Assembly (NCBI RefSeq): GCF_963691685.1 | Contig: NZ_OY829290.1 | Location: 558,001-622,000 of the forward strand | Origin: Thalassovita sp. | GTDB lineage: Bacteria; Pseudomonadota; Alphaproteobacteria; Rhodobacterales; Rhodobacteraceae | Direction of reading: 5' to 3' | DNA length: 64,000 nt | Part shown: piece after piece, positions 55,994 through 63,958 of the stretch | How positions within the stretch are numbered: the stretch's first letter is position 1 | Layout of the letters: the number at the start of each line of letters is the position of its first letter | The notes under the pieces: generated by a model | What the model saw: only the letters and a program-made list of their open reading frames with translations | Told to the model about the DNA's origin: nothing | The model's database searches: none | Translations under genes and position numbers: made by a program

Positions 55994-56875
55994 TTAACTT
56001 TTGCGCCGCTTCGCATGTGTTACAGCCGCATCAAACAGCCGCCGTGGTGAGTAGCGCCCGCGCATATGCGCGAAATTGGGCACATGGGGCCCGCGGTTTC
56101 CCTTGATCGAACGATCCGCTGCCAGCAGGGCGCGGACGTGTTTGCACAGTTCTTTCGTCAGCACGTCTTCGAGGGTGAGGGGATTTTCAGGGCGGCCTTG
56201 ATGGCTCCGGCGATGCAGCCGAGAGGCATGTAGAATTCTCGGCGCGCGGCTGTGGCTGCTCCAGGCATGAAGCCGCGCGAGCATCATCATGTTGTATTCA
56301 TGTGGCAATGTGCCGAAAAGGACGGGGCTGTTGAACAGCAGTTGCCGCAGATGTGGTTGATCTGGGCCAGCTTCGCGCCCGTGCCAGCTCTCGGCCCAGT
56401 CGGCCAGAAGGGCTTCGTTGTTTTTGCATTTCTTCAGCGCCACCACACCCGAATTCACCATCGGGAAACTATGCGGCACCCCGCGGGAGATGCGTGCATA
56501 TGCGGGTGACATATTGCTGCCACGCCCCTGCGCGGCGAGAAATTCATATTTTCCAAGCAGTTCAAAGACATCATCGATGGGCGCAATAACCAAAGTGTCC
56601 GCATCCAGATAGAGTGATTGATCAAACCGGCTGCGACCCAAAGCTTCGATTTTTGGCCGGGTGGTCGCCCGATCGAGGATGTGAATTTCATCGAACACGG
56701 AATCCGTCAGCGGTTCATCGGTGAACAGGTCAATTTGAGCATCGGGATGAATTAGGCGCAGCGCACGGGCGGCGCGGCGTGCCAGCGTGACGTATTTTTC
56801 ACCTGTGGCAGCGTAGATATAGCCCTGTGACGGCAGCGCTGGATTGCTTTGGTTCAAGGTTACTTCCTTCGGCAC
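55994..56875 (-). CDS. Glycosyltransferase-like protein with nucleotide-diphospho-sugar fold
   Basis: The 293-residue product has GYIYAATGEKYVTLARRAAR near residue 18, DAQIDLFTDEPL near 45 and a DxD metal motif in SLYLDADTLVIAPI near 88. These fit family 8-like or related transferases. The substrate is unknown. It is convergent with the glycosyltransferase gene at 54924 and lies 106 bp downstream-to-upstream of mdh on the same strand. The start is uncertain: GTG at 56875 and TTG at 56857 both have an AAGG-type site. Confidence 0.72.
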   Translation of the reverse strand: MPKEVTLNQSNPALPSQGYIYAATGEKYVTLARRAARALRLIHPDAQIDLFTDEPLTDSVFDEIHILDRATTRPKIEALGRSRFDQSLYLDADTLVIAPIDDVFELLGKYEFLAAQGRGSNMSPAYARISRGVPHSFPMVNSGVVALKKCKNNEALLADWAESWHGREAGPDQPHLRQLLFNSPVLFGTLPHEYNMMMLARLHAWSSHSRAPRILHASRLHRRSHQGRPENPLTLEDVLTKELCKHVRALLAADRSIKGNRGPHVPNFAHMRGRYSPRRLFDAAVTHAKRRKS

Positions 56876-56920
56876 AAAAATCGGCCCTTGTTCGACCTAA
56901 GCTTTACAATTTGAAATGGC

Positions 56921-56958
56921 AAAAAGAAACAGGGCCCGGCGTGGTGGCCGGACCCTGT
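56921..56958 (-). terminator. Strong intrinsic terminator of mdh
   Basis: ACAGGGTCCGGC and GCCGGGCCCTGT (56947-56958 and 56929-56940) form a long stem around a 6-nt loop, followed on the minus strand by TTCTTTTT. It separates mdh from the glycosyltransferase-like gene. Confidence 0.9.
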
Positions 56959-56981
56959 TGCATTCAATTCTGAAACTGGAC

Positions 56982-57944
56982 TTACGCCAGCGAGCTGTCG
57001 ATGCCTTTGCACGCTTCGACCAGGCCTTGAACGGCTTTGACCGAGACGTCGAACATTTCTTGCTCTTCTTTGTTCAGCTTGATGTTGACGATTTTCTCAA
57101 CACCGCCGGCACCGATCACGGTGGGCACGCCAACATACATGTCTTTCACACCCAGGTCGCCGTCACAGTAGGCGGCGCAGGGCAAGACGCGCTTTTGGTC
57201 TTTCAGGTAGGCTTCGGCCATTTCAATCGCCGAGGTGGCCGGCGCGTAGAAGGCCGAACCGGTCTTCAGCAGGCCAACGATTTCGGCACCGCCGTCACGG
57301 GTACGCTGAACGATGGCGTCCATTTTTTCCTGCGTGGTCCAGCCCATTTCGATCAGGTCGGGCAGCGGGATACCGGCAACGGTCGAGTAACGCACCGACG
57401 GAACCATAGTGTCGCCGTGGCCACCCAGAACGAAGGCGGTGACGTCTTTCATCGATACCTGGAATTCATCTGCCAGGAAGTGGCGGAAACGGGCGCTGTC
57501 CAGAACGCCGGCCATGCCGCAGACTTTATTCGCGGGCAGACCCGAGAATTGCTGCAGGGCCCAGACCATTGCGTCCAGCGGGTTGGTGATGCAGATCACA
57601 AAAGCGTCCGGAGCGTTGTCGCGGATGCCTTCGCCGACCGACTTCATAACTTTCAGGTTGATGCCCAGCAGGTCATCACGGCTCATGCCGGGTTTGCGCG
57701 GCACGCCGGCGGTGACGATGCAGACGTCTGCGCCTGCGATATCAGCGTAATCCTGGGTACCCTTCAGGTTCGCGTCGAAGCCTTCCGAGGGGCCCGATTC
57801 CGCGATGTCGAGGGCTTTGCCTTCGGGGGTGCCTTCCGCGATGTCGAACAGTACAACGTCGCCGAGTTCTTTCAGGGCTGCGAGGTGTGCAAGGGTGCCA
57901 CCGATCTGTCCAGCGCCGATGAGGGCAATCTTGGGTCTGGCCAT
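56982..57944 (-). CDS. mdh: Malate dehydrogenase (NAD-dependent)
   Basis: The 320-residue product is an LDH-like malate dehydrogenase of the alphaproteobacterial type: MARPKIALIGAGQIGGTLAH (NAD-binding), VTAGVPRKPGMSRDDLL with the substrate arginines near residue 83, ITNPLDAMVW near 118 and the catalytic His in LGGHGDTMVPSVRY near 175. It oxidises malate to oxaloacetate in the TCA cycle. The ATG at 57944 has GGAG 9 bp upstream; another ATG at 57953 would add three residues. It is separated from sucC by two glycosyltransferase-like genes. Confidence 0.98.
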   Translation of the reverse strand: MARPKIALIGAGQIGGTLAHLAALKELGDVVLFDIAEGTPEGKALDIAESGPSEGFDANLKGTQDYADIAGADVCIVTAGVPRKPGMSRDDLLGINLKVMKSVGEGIRDNAPDAFVICITNPLDAMVWALQQFSGLPANKVCGMAGVLDSARFRHFLADEFQVSMKDVTAFVLGGHGDTMVPSVRYSTVAGIPLPDLIEMGWTTQEKMDAIVQRTRDGGAEIVGLLKTGSAFYAPATSAIEMAEAYLKDQKRVLPCAAYCDGDLGVKDMYVGVPTVIGAGGVEKIVNIKLNKEEQEMFDVSVKAVQGLVEACKGIDSSLA

Positions 57945-58103
57945 GGAATTCATCTCCGGTCCGTTTTGAAATCGCGCATGGGGTAGTCTGTTCCGGCGAC
58001 TCGCGCAAGAGTGCTGCAATGCGGCAAGCGGATTTTTGTGACTGTCTTGTGACGGTTTTACCTGCTAAATCAGTCCAGATAGCGCTAACACCAGAGGGGA
58101 GAG

Positions 58104-58859
58104 ATGGTGCAGCTGGATTTGACGACTTTGGCGATTGCCGCCCCCGCAGTGCTGTTCGCCGGCATCTCAAAGGGGGGCTTTGGCTCTGGCGCGGCCTTTG
58201 CTTCGGCAGCGATTCTTGCCCTGGTTCTGGAGCCGGGGCAGGCGCTTGGCATCATGTTGCCGCTGTTGATGCTGGTCGATGTGGCGGCGCTGAAACCCTA
58301 TTGGAAACGCTGGTCCTGGCCCGATGCCCGGGTGCTGATCCTGGGCTCGTTGCCGGGGGTCGCTTTGGGGGCGTGGCTCTATCAGGTGGCGGATGCGGAT
58401 GTGTTCCGGGTGCTGATCGGTGCCATCTCGCTCGGGTTTGTGATGTGGCAAATCTCCCTCAAGGCAGGGATGATCCCGGCAGCACGGCGGGCCATGCCGC
58501 CCTGGGGTGGGGCGCTTGCGGGCTGTGTTGCGGGCTTCACCAGCTTTGTCAGCCATGCAGGTGGTCCCCCGGCGGCGGTCTACCTGCTGTCACGCGGATT
58601 GGGCAAAACCCCGTTTCAGGCGACCACGGTGATCGTGTTCTGGGTGATCAATATCGCCAAGTTCGTGCCCTATGCTTTCTTGGGGATCTTTACCATTGAG
58701 ACCTTCACCATCGATCTGATCCTTGCGCCGGTGGCGCTGATCGGGGCGTGGATTGGCGTCAAATTGCATTTCAAGATCCCTGAAACGGCCTTCTTTGCCC
58801 TGACCTATGTGATGCTGACGGTAACCGGTGCCAAGCTGATCTGGGACGGGCTGACCTGA
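58104..58859 (+). CDS. TauE/SafE family membrane transporter
   Basis: The 251-residue product has seven to eight hydrophobic segments and the family signatures GISKGGFGSGAAFA near residue 20 and AGFTSFVSHAGGPPAAVYLLSRG near 143. Members export sulfite, sulfoacetate or other small anions. The substrate here cannot be assigned. It is divergent from mdh, with a 159-bp gap, and has a GAGGGGAGAG ribosome-binding site. Confidence 0.88.
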   Translation: MVQLDLTTLAIAAPAVLFAGISKGGFGSGAAFASAAILALVLEPGQALGIMLPLLMLVDVAALKPYWKRWSWPDARVLILGSLPGVALGAWLYQVADADVFRVLIGAISLGFVMWQISLKAGMIPAARRAMPPWGGALAGCVAGFTSFVSHAGGPPAAVYLLSRGLGKTPFQATTVIVFWVINIAKFVPYAFLGIFTIETFTIDLILAPVALIGAWIGVKLHFKIPETAFFALTYVMLTVTGAKLIWDGLT

Positions 58860-58861
58860 GG

Positions 58862-59164
58862 CTAAAGCTCCGCGCCCTGTGTCGGGACCTGTTCTTGTAG
58901 CGTTTCAAACCCCTGACCGCTGGCCACCAGACAGGTCAGGCCGCTGGCGCGGGTCACGGTGATGGTCCAGCTGCCGGAGGCCAGTGAGGCAAAGACCTCA
59001 ACCACGGAATTGTCGTGACCCAGTCCTATTGACTGGCGGCTTTCACCATAATCCTCAGCCAGTTTCTGCACCACGGCATCACGTGGCGCGCAGGCCCGTT
59101 GCGCATTGGCGCTGTGGGGCAGGATCAGCGCAAGCAGTATGGCGGCGGTAAACATCGGTTTCAT
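58862..59164 (-). CDS. Small secreted protein of unknown function
   Basis: The 100-residue product has a signal peptide (MKPMFTAAILLALILPHSANA) and a mature part with two cysteines (QRACAPRD and GLTCLVASGQG) that may form a disulfide. I do not recognise a family. The pattern of a short periplasmic protein ending with GSWTITVTRASGLTCLVASG recurs in Rhodobacterales as far as I recall, but no function is known to me. Its stop lies 2 bp from the convergent transporter stop. Confidence 0.7.
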   Translation of the reverse strand: MKPMFTAAILLALILPHSANAQRACAPRDAVVQKLAEDYGESRQSIGLGHDNSVVEVFASLASGSWTITVTRASGLTCLVASGQGFETLQEQVPTQGAEL

Positions 59165-59486
59165 GGTCTCATCCTTTCGAATCTGGGGCTGTGTCCCCCG
59201 CCGTGCGGTTGCGTTGGCGGGTTGTTTCACACCCCTGTCAGGTCGGACTTTGTGTCACCGGGTTGCGGGCCTCCCATTGGTCCGTTGCGAATGAGGTTGC
59301 GCCTGAGGCCTGAAAATCTGGTTAATTTGCAGCACGTTTCCCTTGTGTTCCTGCCGTCAGACCGCTGAACCAGCGCCAAGACGCTGCGGCAGATCCGGCG
59401 CTTTTCTGCGATGCGGCGAAATTTGGCTTGAAGTTTTGCAACGTTTTTGATCTTTGTGGCGCAACAATATTGCGAGGAGACGACAG
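59165..59486. other. 322-bp divergent intergenic region upstream of mcl2
   Basis: No protein gene is supported here. It should hold promoters for the small secreted protein and for mcl2. TTTGCA-containing sites occur at 59326-59331 and 59435-59440, and an inverted repeat CGCAA-N5-TTGCG lies at 59460-59474, just before the mcl2 ribosome-binding site. These resemble sites of the short-chain acyl-CoA regulators (RamB/PccR type, TTTGCAAA), which is only suggestive. Confidence 0.4.
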
Positions 59487-60344
59487 ATGGACATGGCCGC
59501 CCGCCCTTACCGATCGGTTCTTTATATTCCCGGATCCAAGGATCGCGCGCTGGACAAGGCCCGCGGCTTGGCGGTGGATGCCATCATCTTTGACCTTGAA
59601 GATGCCGTGGCGCCGGATGCCAAGGAAGGCGCACGTGACACCCTGAAGGCCGCACTGGCCGAAGGCGGCTATGGCAACCGTGCCAAGATCGTGCGGATCA
59701 ACGGGCTGGACACGCAATGGGGCGAAGGGGACGTGGCCGCGCTGCGCGATGCAGATGCTGATGCGTTCCTGCTGCCCAAGGTGAACTCGGCCGCGGATGT
59801 ACAGGCGCTGGCGGATCTTCTGGGCAATGACACCCCGATCTGGGCGATGATCGAAACCCCGCTGGGGGTGCTGAACGCGCTGGAAATTGCCGCCCACCCG
59901 CAGCTGCAGGGGTTTGTTGCAGGCACCAATGATCTGGCCAAAGAACTGAACTGCCGCTACCGCGCCGACCGCCTACCGATGCAGATGGCGCTGCAGACCA
60001 TGCTGCTGGCCGCCCGCGCCCATGGCGTGGTGGCGGTTGATGGCGTCTACAACCAGTTCAAGGATGATGAGGGGCTGAAAGCCGAATGTGATCAGGGCCG
60101 CGATCTGGGCTTTGACGGCAAAACCCTGATCCACCCGGCGCAGGTTGCCGTCACGAATGAGGCCTTCGCCCCGTCAGAGGCCGAGATTGACCTGGCCAAA
60201 CGTCAGATCGCCGCCTTTGAAGAAAGCGAAGCCGCCGGGCAGGGCGTGGCCGTCGTGGACGGGAAAATCGTGGAAAACCTGCATGTTGAAACCGCGACAA
60301 AACTGCTGGCGAAAGCCGCAGCTATTGCGGAGCGCGCCGAATAA
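59487..60344 (+). CDS. mcl2: (3S)-malyl-CoA thioesterase / HpcH-HpaI family CoA ester lyase
   Basis: The 285-residue product has YRSVLYIPGSKDRALDKARG near residue 7, IIFDLEDAVAPDAK near 34, the metal-binding AMIETPLGVLNAL near 130 and GTNDLAKELNC near 152. It belongs to the citrate-lyase beta-like family. In Rhodobacter sphaeroides the Mcl2 paralogue hydrolyses (3S)-malyl-CoA to malate, completing glyoxylate and acetyl-CoA assimilation in the ethylmalonyl-CoA pathway. Length and the downstream genes nnrU, DUF1737 and mch match that locus. A lyase role cannot be excluded by sequence alone. Confidence 0.88.
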   Translation: MDMAARPYRSVLYIPGSKDRALDKARGLAVDAIIFDLEDAVAPDAKEGARDTLKAALAEGGYGNRAKIVRINGLDTQWGEGDVAALRDADADAFLLPKVNSAADVQALADLLGNDTPIWAMIETPLGVLNALEIAAHPQLQGFVAGTNDLAKELNCRYRADRLPMQMALQTMLLAARAHGVVAVDGVYNQFKDDEGLKAECDQGRDLGFDGKTLIHPAQVAVTNEAFAPSEAEIDLAKRQIAAFEESEAAGQGVAVVDGKIVENLHVETATKLLAKAAAIAERAE

Positions 60345-60398
60345 GACTTAGCTCAGCCCAGACACATTCTGACACCCACGTATCATACGGAGGCATCT

Positions 60399-60947
60399 AT
60401 GATCTGGCTTATTCTGGGCGTGCTGCTGTGGAGCGGCGCACATCTGTTCAAACGGCTCGCGCCCGATGCGCGCGCCCAACTGGAGGAGAAAGGCAAAGGG
60501 CTGATCGCGCTGATCTTGGTGGGCTCCATCGTGTTGATGGTGATCGGCTACCGGGCGATGGACTTTATCCCGGTCTACAATCCGCCCTACTTCCTTTTGC
60601 ACCTGAACAACCTCTTGATGCTGTTTGCACTGTACTTCACCAGCCCCGGGCCGAAAAAGGGGGCGCTGTTTTACAAGATGCGTCACCCGATGCTGACCGG
60701 GTTCAAGATCTGGGCGGCGGCGCACCTGCTGGTCAACGGCGATCTGGCCTCGGTGATCCTGTTTGGCGGGCTGCTGGCCTGGGCGGTGATTGAGGTCATT
60801 ACCATCAACAAGTCCGAACCGGACTGGCAACCGAACGAAAAAGGCAGCATTGCCAAAGACGCTATGTTCTTCGTCGCCTCAATCGTTCTATTGGGGGTGA
60901 TCGGCTATATCCATGGTCTGATCGGACCATCACCATTTCCGGGGTAA
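60399..60947 (+). CDS. NnrU family membrane protein
   Basis: The 182-residue product has five or so hydrophobic segments and the NnrU-type pattern (GVLLWSGAHLFKRLAPD near residue 7, YKMRHPMLTGFKIWAAAHLLVNGDLASVILFGG spread over 91-123). NnrU proteins were named from denitrification regulons, but this copy lies among ethylmalonyl-CoA pathway genes and no nitrate or nitric-oxide genes are nearby. Function is unknown. It is 54 bp after mcl2 and 3 bp before the next gene. Confidence 0.88.
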   Translation: MIWLILGVLLWSGAHLFKRLAPDARAQLEEKGKGLIALILVGSIVLMVIGYRAMDFIPVYNPPYFLLHLNNLLMLFALYFTSPGPKKGALFYKMRHPMLTGFKIWAAAHLLVNGDLASVILFGGLLAWAVIEVITINKSEPDWQPNEKGSIAKDAMFFVASIVLLGVIGYIHGLIGPSPFPG

Positions 60948-60950
60948 GAC

Positions 60951-61154
60951 ATGAAACTCTATCGACTGCTGACCGAAGACGACACTTCGGCCTTCTGCCA
61001 CAAGGTCACCGACGCGCTGAACAAAGGCTGGGAGCTGCACGGCTCCCCCACTTATGCCTTTGATGCGGCAAACGGGGTGATGCGCTGTGGTCAGGCCGTG
61101 GTGAAAGAGGTCGAAGGCACCTACACACCTGACATCAAGCTGGGAGCTCAGTAA
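60951..61154 (+). CDS. DUF1737 domain protein
   Basis: The 67-residue product is a small soluble protein (KLYRLLTEDDTSAFCHKVTD, then NKGWELHGSPTYAFD) that matches the DUF1737 pattern. No function is known. It lies 3 bp after nnrU and 4 bp before mch, so it is co-transcribed with them. Confidence 0.85.
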   Translation: MKLYRLLTEDDTSAFCHKVTDALNKGWELHGSPTYAFDAANGVMRCGQAVVKEVEGTYTPDIKLGAQ

Positions 61155-61158
61155 GCAC

Positions 61159-62190
61159 ATGGCAAAGACCAATGCAGGCCGCTTTTTCGAGGATTACAAA
61201 CTGGGCGATGTGATCGTCCACGCCGTACCGCGCACCGTCGCGGAGGGGGAACGGGCGCTTTACCATGCGCTCTACCCGGCGCGTCATGCGCTTTATTCCT
61301 CGGATGAATTTGCGCGGGACTGCGGTCTTGAAGGCAGCCCGATCGATGATCTGGCAGCGTTTCATGTGGTGTTTGGCAAAACCGTGCCGGATGTCTCATT
61401 GAACGCTGTTGCCAACCTTGGCTACGCCGAAGGGCGCTGGGTGAAGCCGGTCTTCCCCGGCGACACCCTGCGCGCGGTCTCTGAGGTGATTGGGCTGAAA
61501 CAGAACTCCAACGGCAAATCCGGTGTGGTCTGGGTTTACACCCGTGGCTTCAACCAGGTGGGTGAGGTGGTTCTGGAATATGTCCGCTGGGTGATGGTGC
61601 GCAAAAAGGATCTGGACGCCCCGGCGCCCGACACAGTGATCCCTGAATTGCGCGCCGCCATCCCGGCCGAGGATCTGTTGATCCCCGAGGGTCTTGATTT
61701 CACCCATTATGATTTTGAGCAATCTGGCGAGCCGCATCGCTGGGGCGACTATGAGGTGGGGGAGAAGATCGATCACGTCGATGGCGTCACCATCGAAGAA
61801 GCCGAACACATGATGGCGACCCGTCTGTGGCAGAACACCGCCAAGGTGCATTTTGACGCCACCTTCCGGCCCGACGGGCAGCGGCTGATCTATGGCGGGC
61901 ATGTCATCTCAATGGCGCGGGCGCTGTCGTTCAACGGGCTGGCCAATGCGCAGATGATCGTGGGGCTAAACGGTGGGGTACATGCAAACCCGTGTTTCGC
62001 CGGCGACACCATCAAAGCCTGGACCGAGGTGCTGGACAAAGCGGAGACCCCGGCGCCCGGCGTTGGCGCGATCCGCCTGCGTCTGGTTGCCACCAAAGGC
62101 GGGGAGCCCTTCGCGCTGAAAGGCGAAGACGGGAAATATGCGCCAGAGGTCTTGCTGGATCTCGATTATTGGGCCTTGATGCCCATGTAA
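61159..62190 (+). CDS. mch: Mesaconyl-CoA hydratase
   Basis: The 343-residue product has two MaoC-like hot-dog domains (GRFFEDYKLGDVIVHAVPRT near residue 7, and a second starting HRWGDYEVGEKIDHVDG near 194). Length and sequence character match mesaconyl-CoA (beta-methylmalyl-CoA) hydratase of Rhodobacter sphaeroides, which acts in the ethylmalonyl-CoA pathway. The catalytic hydratase motif appears in LIYGGHVISMARALSFNG near 245. The last base of its TAA stop is the first base of the next start codon (TAATG). Confidence 0.92.
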   Translation: MAKTNAGRFFEDYKLGDVIVHAVPRTVAEGERALYHALYPARHALYSSDEFARDCGLEGSPIDDLAAFHVVFGKTVPDVSLNAVANLGYAEGRWVKPVFPGDTLRAVSEVIGLKQNSNGKSGVVWVYTRGFNQVGEVVLEYVRWVMVRKKDLDAPAPDTVIPELRAAIPAEDLLIPEGLDFTHYDFEQSGEPHRWGDYEVGEKIDHVDGVTIEEAEHMMATRLWQNTAKVHFDATFRPDGQRLIYGGHVISMARALSFNGLANAQMIVGLNGGVHANPCFAGDTIKAWTEVLDKAETPAPGVGAIRLRLVATKGGEPFALKGEDGKYAPEVLLDLDYWALMPM

Positions 62191-63326
62191 TGATTGAAAA
62201 GCGAATCCAGAAACTCAACCAAAAGATCGGGGAGCGCATCTACCTCTCCGCGCTGCAAGACTTTGCCTCAGGCCGAACGTCACCCGAACGGCCCGGGGCA
62301 CTGCTGTGGGGGCTGAGCGCCCTCGTTGTGGCCTGCCCCTATGTCTTCGCCGCGCTAGGCGCGGGGCTGTTGTTCGTGGACTTCCCCAACCTACTGACGC
62401 TGGTCTTTGGTGCGGCCTTTCTTGGGCTGGGTTGGATGCTCAGACCGCGAAAACCGCAGCTGCCTGCGGGGGCGGTCGGGCGGGACAGCTTGCCGGAAAC
62501 CTTTGCCTTGCTGGACGCGATTTCAGCGCAGCTTGATGCCCCGAAGGTTTCCAAAGTGGTGTTTGATAACCAGTTCAACGCCTATGCGGCTGAGGTCCGC
62601 AACACCCCTATTGTCGGGATCGGCGCCTTGTTGTGGCTGGCCTCGGACCGGCCGCAGCGCCTGGCGGTTCTGGGCCATGAGCTGGGGCACTTGGCCCATC
62701 GTGACACACGCCGGATCGCGCTGCCTGACAGGGCCCTTATGGTGCTGAATGCATGGCAGAAATTGCTGGATATGGATTACTACGTTGATGCGCATACCGG
62801 TGTTCTGGAGCGTGAAAGCAATGGCATTTTTGCCGATCTGGTTTCTGCCGCCTTGCGCGGTATCGTCGATACGCTGACATGGGTAATTTTGAAGCTTAGC
62901 TTCGCCGAGTCGCAAAAGGCAGAATACTTAGCGGATGCCAGCGGCCTGCGGGTCGCGGGGCGGCAGGCCTCACTTGCGGCATTGGATCTATTGGTGCGGA
63001 TCGATGCCAGCGGTGCGTTGCGTTCCGGCATCCTGCCGCGCCAGGGCGAGGCGGGCTTTGACTTTCTCAGCCGTCTGGCCGCCACCGTGGATCAGCTGTC
63101 CCCCGATCAGGCCGCGCGTGCACTGGCCGTGCATTCCGCCGAAAAGTTGAGCCTCGACACCACCCATCCGCCGACAGCCTATCGCCAAGCTTTCATAAAT
63201 GGTCTGCCTGAGGCCTTGCTGGAACCACCGCTTGAAATTGCGAATTGGGCCGCCATTGAGGTTGAGTTGAATGCGCCTTTTGAGAAAATCGGCAGGCGCG
63301 AAATCGCGGCCTTCGAAGTGCAATAG
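62190..63326 (+). CDS. M48 family zinc metalloprotease, membrane-associated
   Basis: The 378-residue product has two hydrophobic helices near residues 40-60 and 65-80, then the zinc site HELGHLAHRD near 166-175, and the third ligand region AEYLADASG near 245. It resembles HtpX/M48-type proteases that face the cytoplasm and degrade misfolded membrane proteins. It starts within the mch stop (TAATG), so translation is coupled. Its substrate and link to the acetate-assimilation genes are unknown. Confidence 0.87.
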   Translation: MIEKRIQKLNQKIGERIYLSALQDFASGRTSPERPGALLWGLSALVVACPYVFAALGAGLLFVDFPNLLTLVFGAAFLGLGWMLRPRKPQLPAGAVGRDSLPETFALLDAISAQLDAPKVSKVVFDNQFNAYAAEVRNTPIVGIGALLWLASDRPQRLAVLGHELGHLAHRDTRRIALPDRALMVLNAWQKLLDMDYYVDAHTGVLERESNGIFADLVSAALRGIVDTLTWVILKLSFAESQKAEYLADASGLRVAGRQASLAALDLLVRIDASGALRSGILPRQGEAGFDFLSRLAATVDQLSPDQAARALAVHSAEKLSLDTTHPPTAYRQAFINGLPEALLEPPLEIANWAAIEVELNAPFEKIGRREIAAFEVQ

Positions 63327-63403
63327 GTAGCGCTAAACCTGACCGGGCTGAATGCTGCATGGCAGAATCACGGTGCTTTTCTGACTAAAAAACTTGGAAA
63401 ACC

Positions 63404-63440
63404 TTTTGTGATCACGCGCTATATCCGTGTGATCACAAAA
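63404..63440 (+). promoter_or_regulatory. Composite palindromic operator upstream of sdhC
   Basis: TTTTGTGATCAC at 63404-63415 and GTGATCACAAAA at 63429-63440 flank a 13-bp spacer; the two GTGATCAC centres are 21 bp apart, as upstream of sucC. It lies 118 bp upstream of the sdhC start. In the same 231-bp gap, GTCACG at 63477-63482 mirrors CGTGAC at 63495-63500, a second, weaker inverted repeat. No promoter boxes could be assigned firmly. Confidence 0.8.
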
Positions 63441-63557
63441 TGCATTATTTCTGTAATTTGTTAAAAGAATAGCCGCGTCACGTCGTCCCTACGTCGTGAC
63501 ATATATGTAAAAACCGCTATGAAAGACCCAAGCAAAGGAACCTAGAAAGGAACTGGT

Positions 63558-63947
63558 ATGGCTGATGTGAACCGCGGCAAACGTCCGCTCTCCCCGTTTA
63601 TGATCGGACCATATTACCGACCTCAAATCACCTCGATCTCTTCGATCCTGGTGCGCATCACCGCTTTGGCTTCGCTGGGCACTGTGACGCTGTTGGTCTG
63701 GTGGCTGCTGGCGGCGGCAACGTCGGATGCGGCGTTTGCCTTCATTGACGGTCTGCTGACCAGCCTGATCGGCGATCTGGTTCTGTTCCTGGCAAGCTGG
63801 GCAATCTTCTACCACATGCTGGGGCGTCTGCGTCACGTGGTCTGGGACTTCGGATATTGCCTGGACATCAAGATCTCCGAGAAACTGGGCTGGGGCATGT
63901 TTGCCGGGGCCACGGTTTTGGCGCTGATCGCAGCCATCGTACTGTAA
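63558..63947 (+). CDS. sdhC: Succinate dehydrogenase cytochrome b556 subunit SdhC
   Basis: The 129-residue product has three membrane helices and the family signatures RPQITSISSILVRITALAS near residue 21 and HMLGRLRHVVWDFGYCLDI near 85-103, which carries the haem-ligand histidine. SdhC anchors succinate dehydrogenase (complex II) in the inner membrane and takes part in ubiquinone reduction. It has a GAAAGGAA ribosome-binding site and is followed by sdhD after 11 bp. It opens the sdh operon, which continues past the window. Confidence 0.96.
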   Translation: MADVNRGKRPLSPFMIGPYYRPQITSISSILVRITALASLGTVTLLVWWLLAAATSDAAFAFIDGLLTSLIGDLVLFLASWAIFYHMLGRLRHVVWDFGYCLDIKISEKLGWGMFAGATVLALIAAIVL

Positions 63948-63958
63948 GGAGAGAGGCG

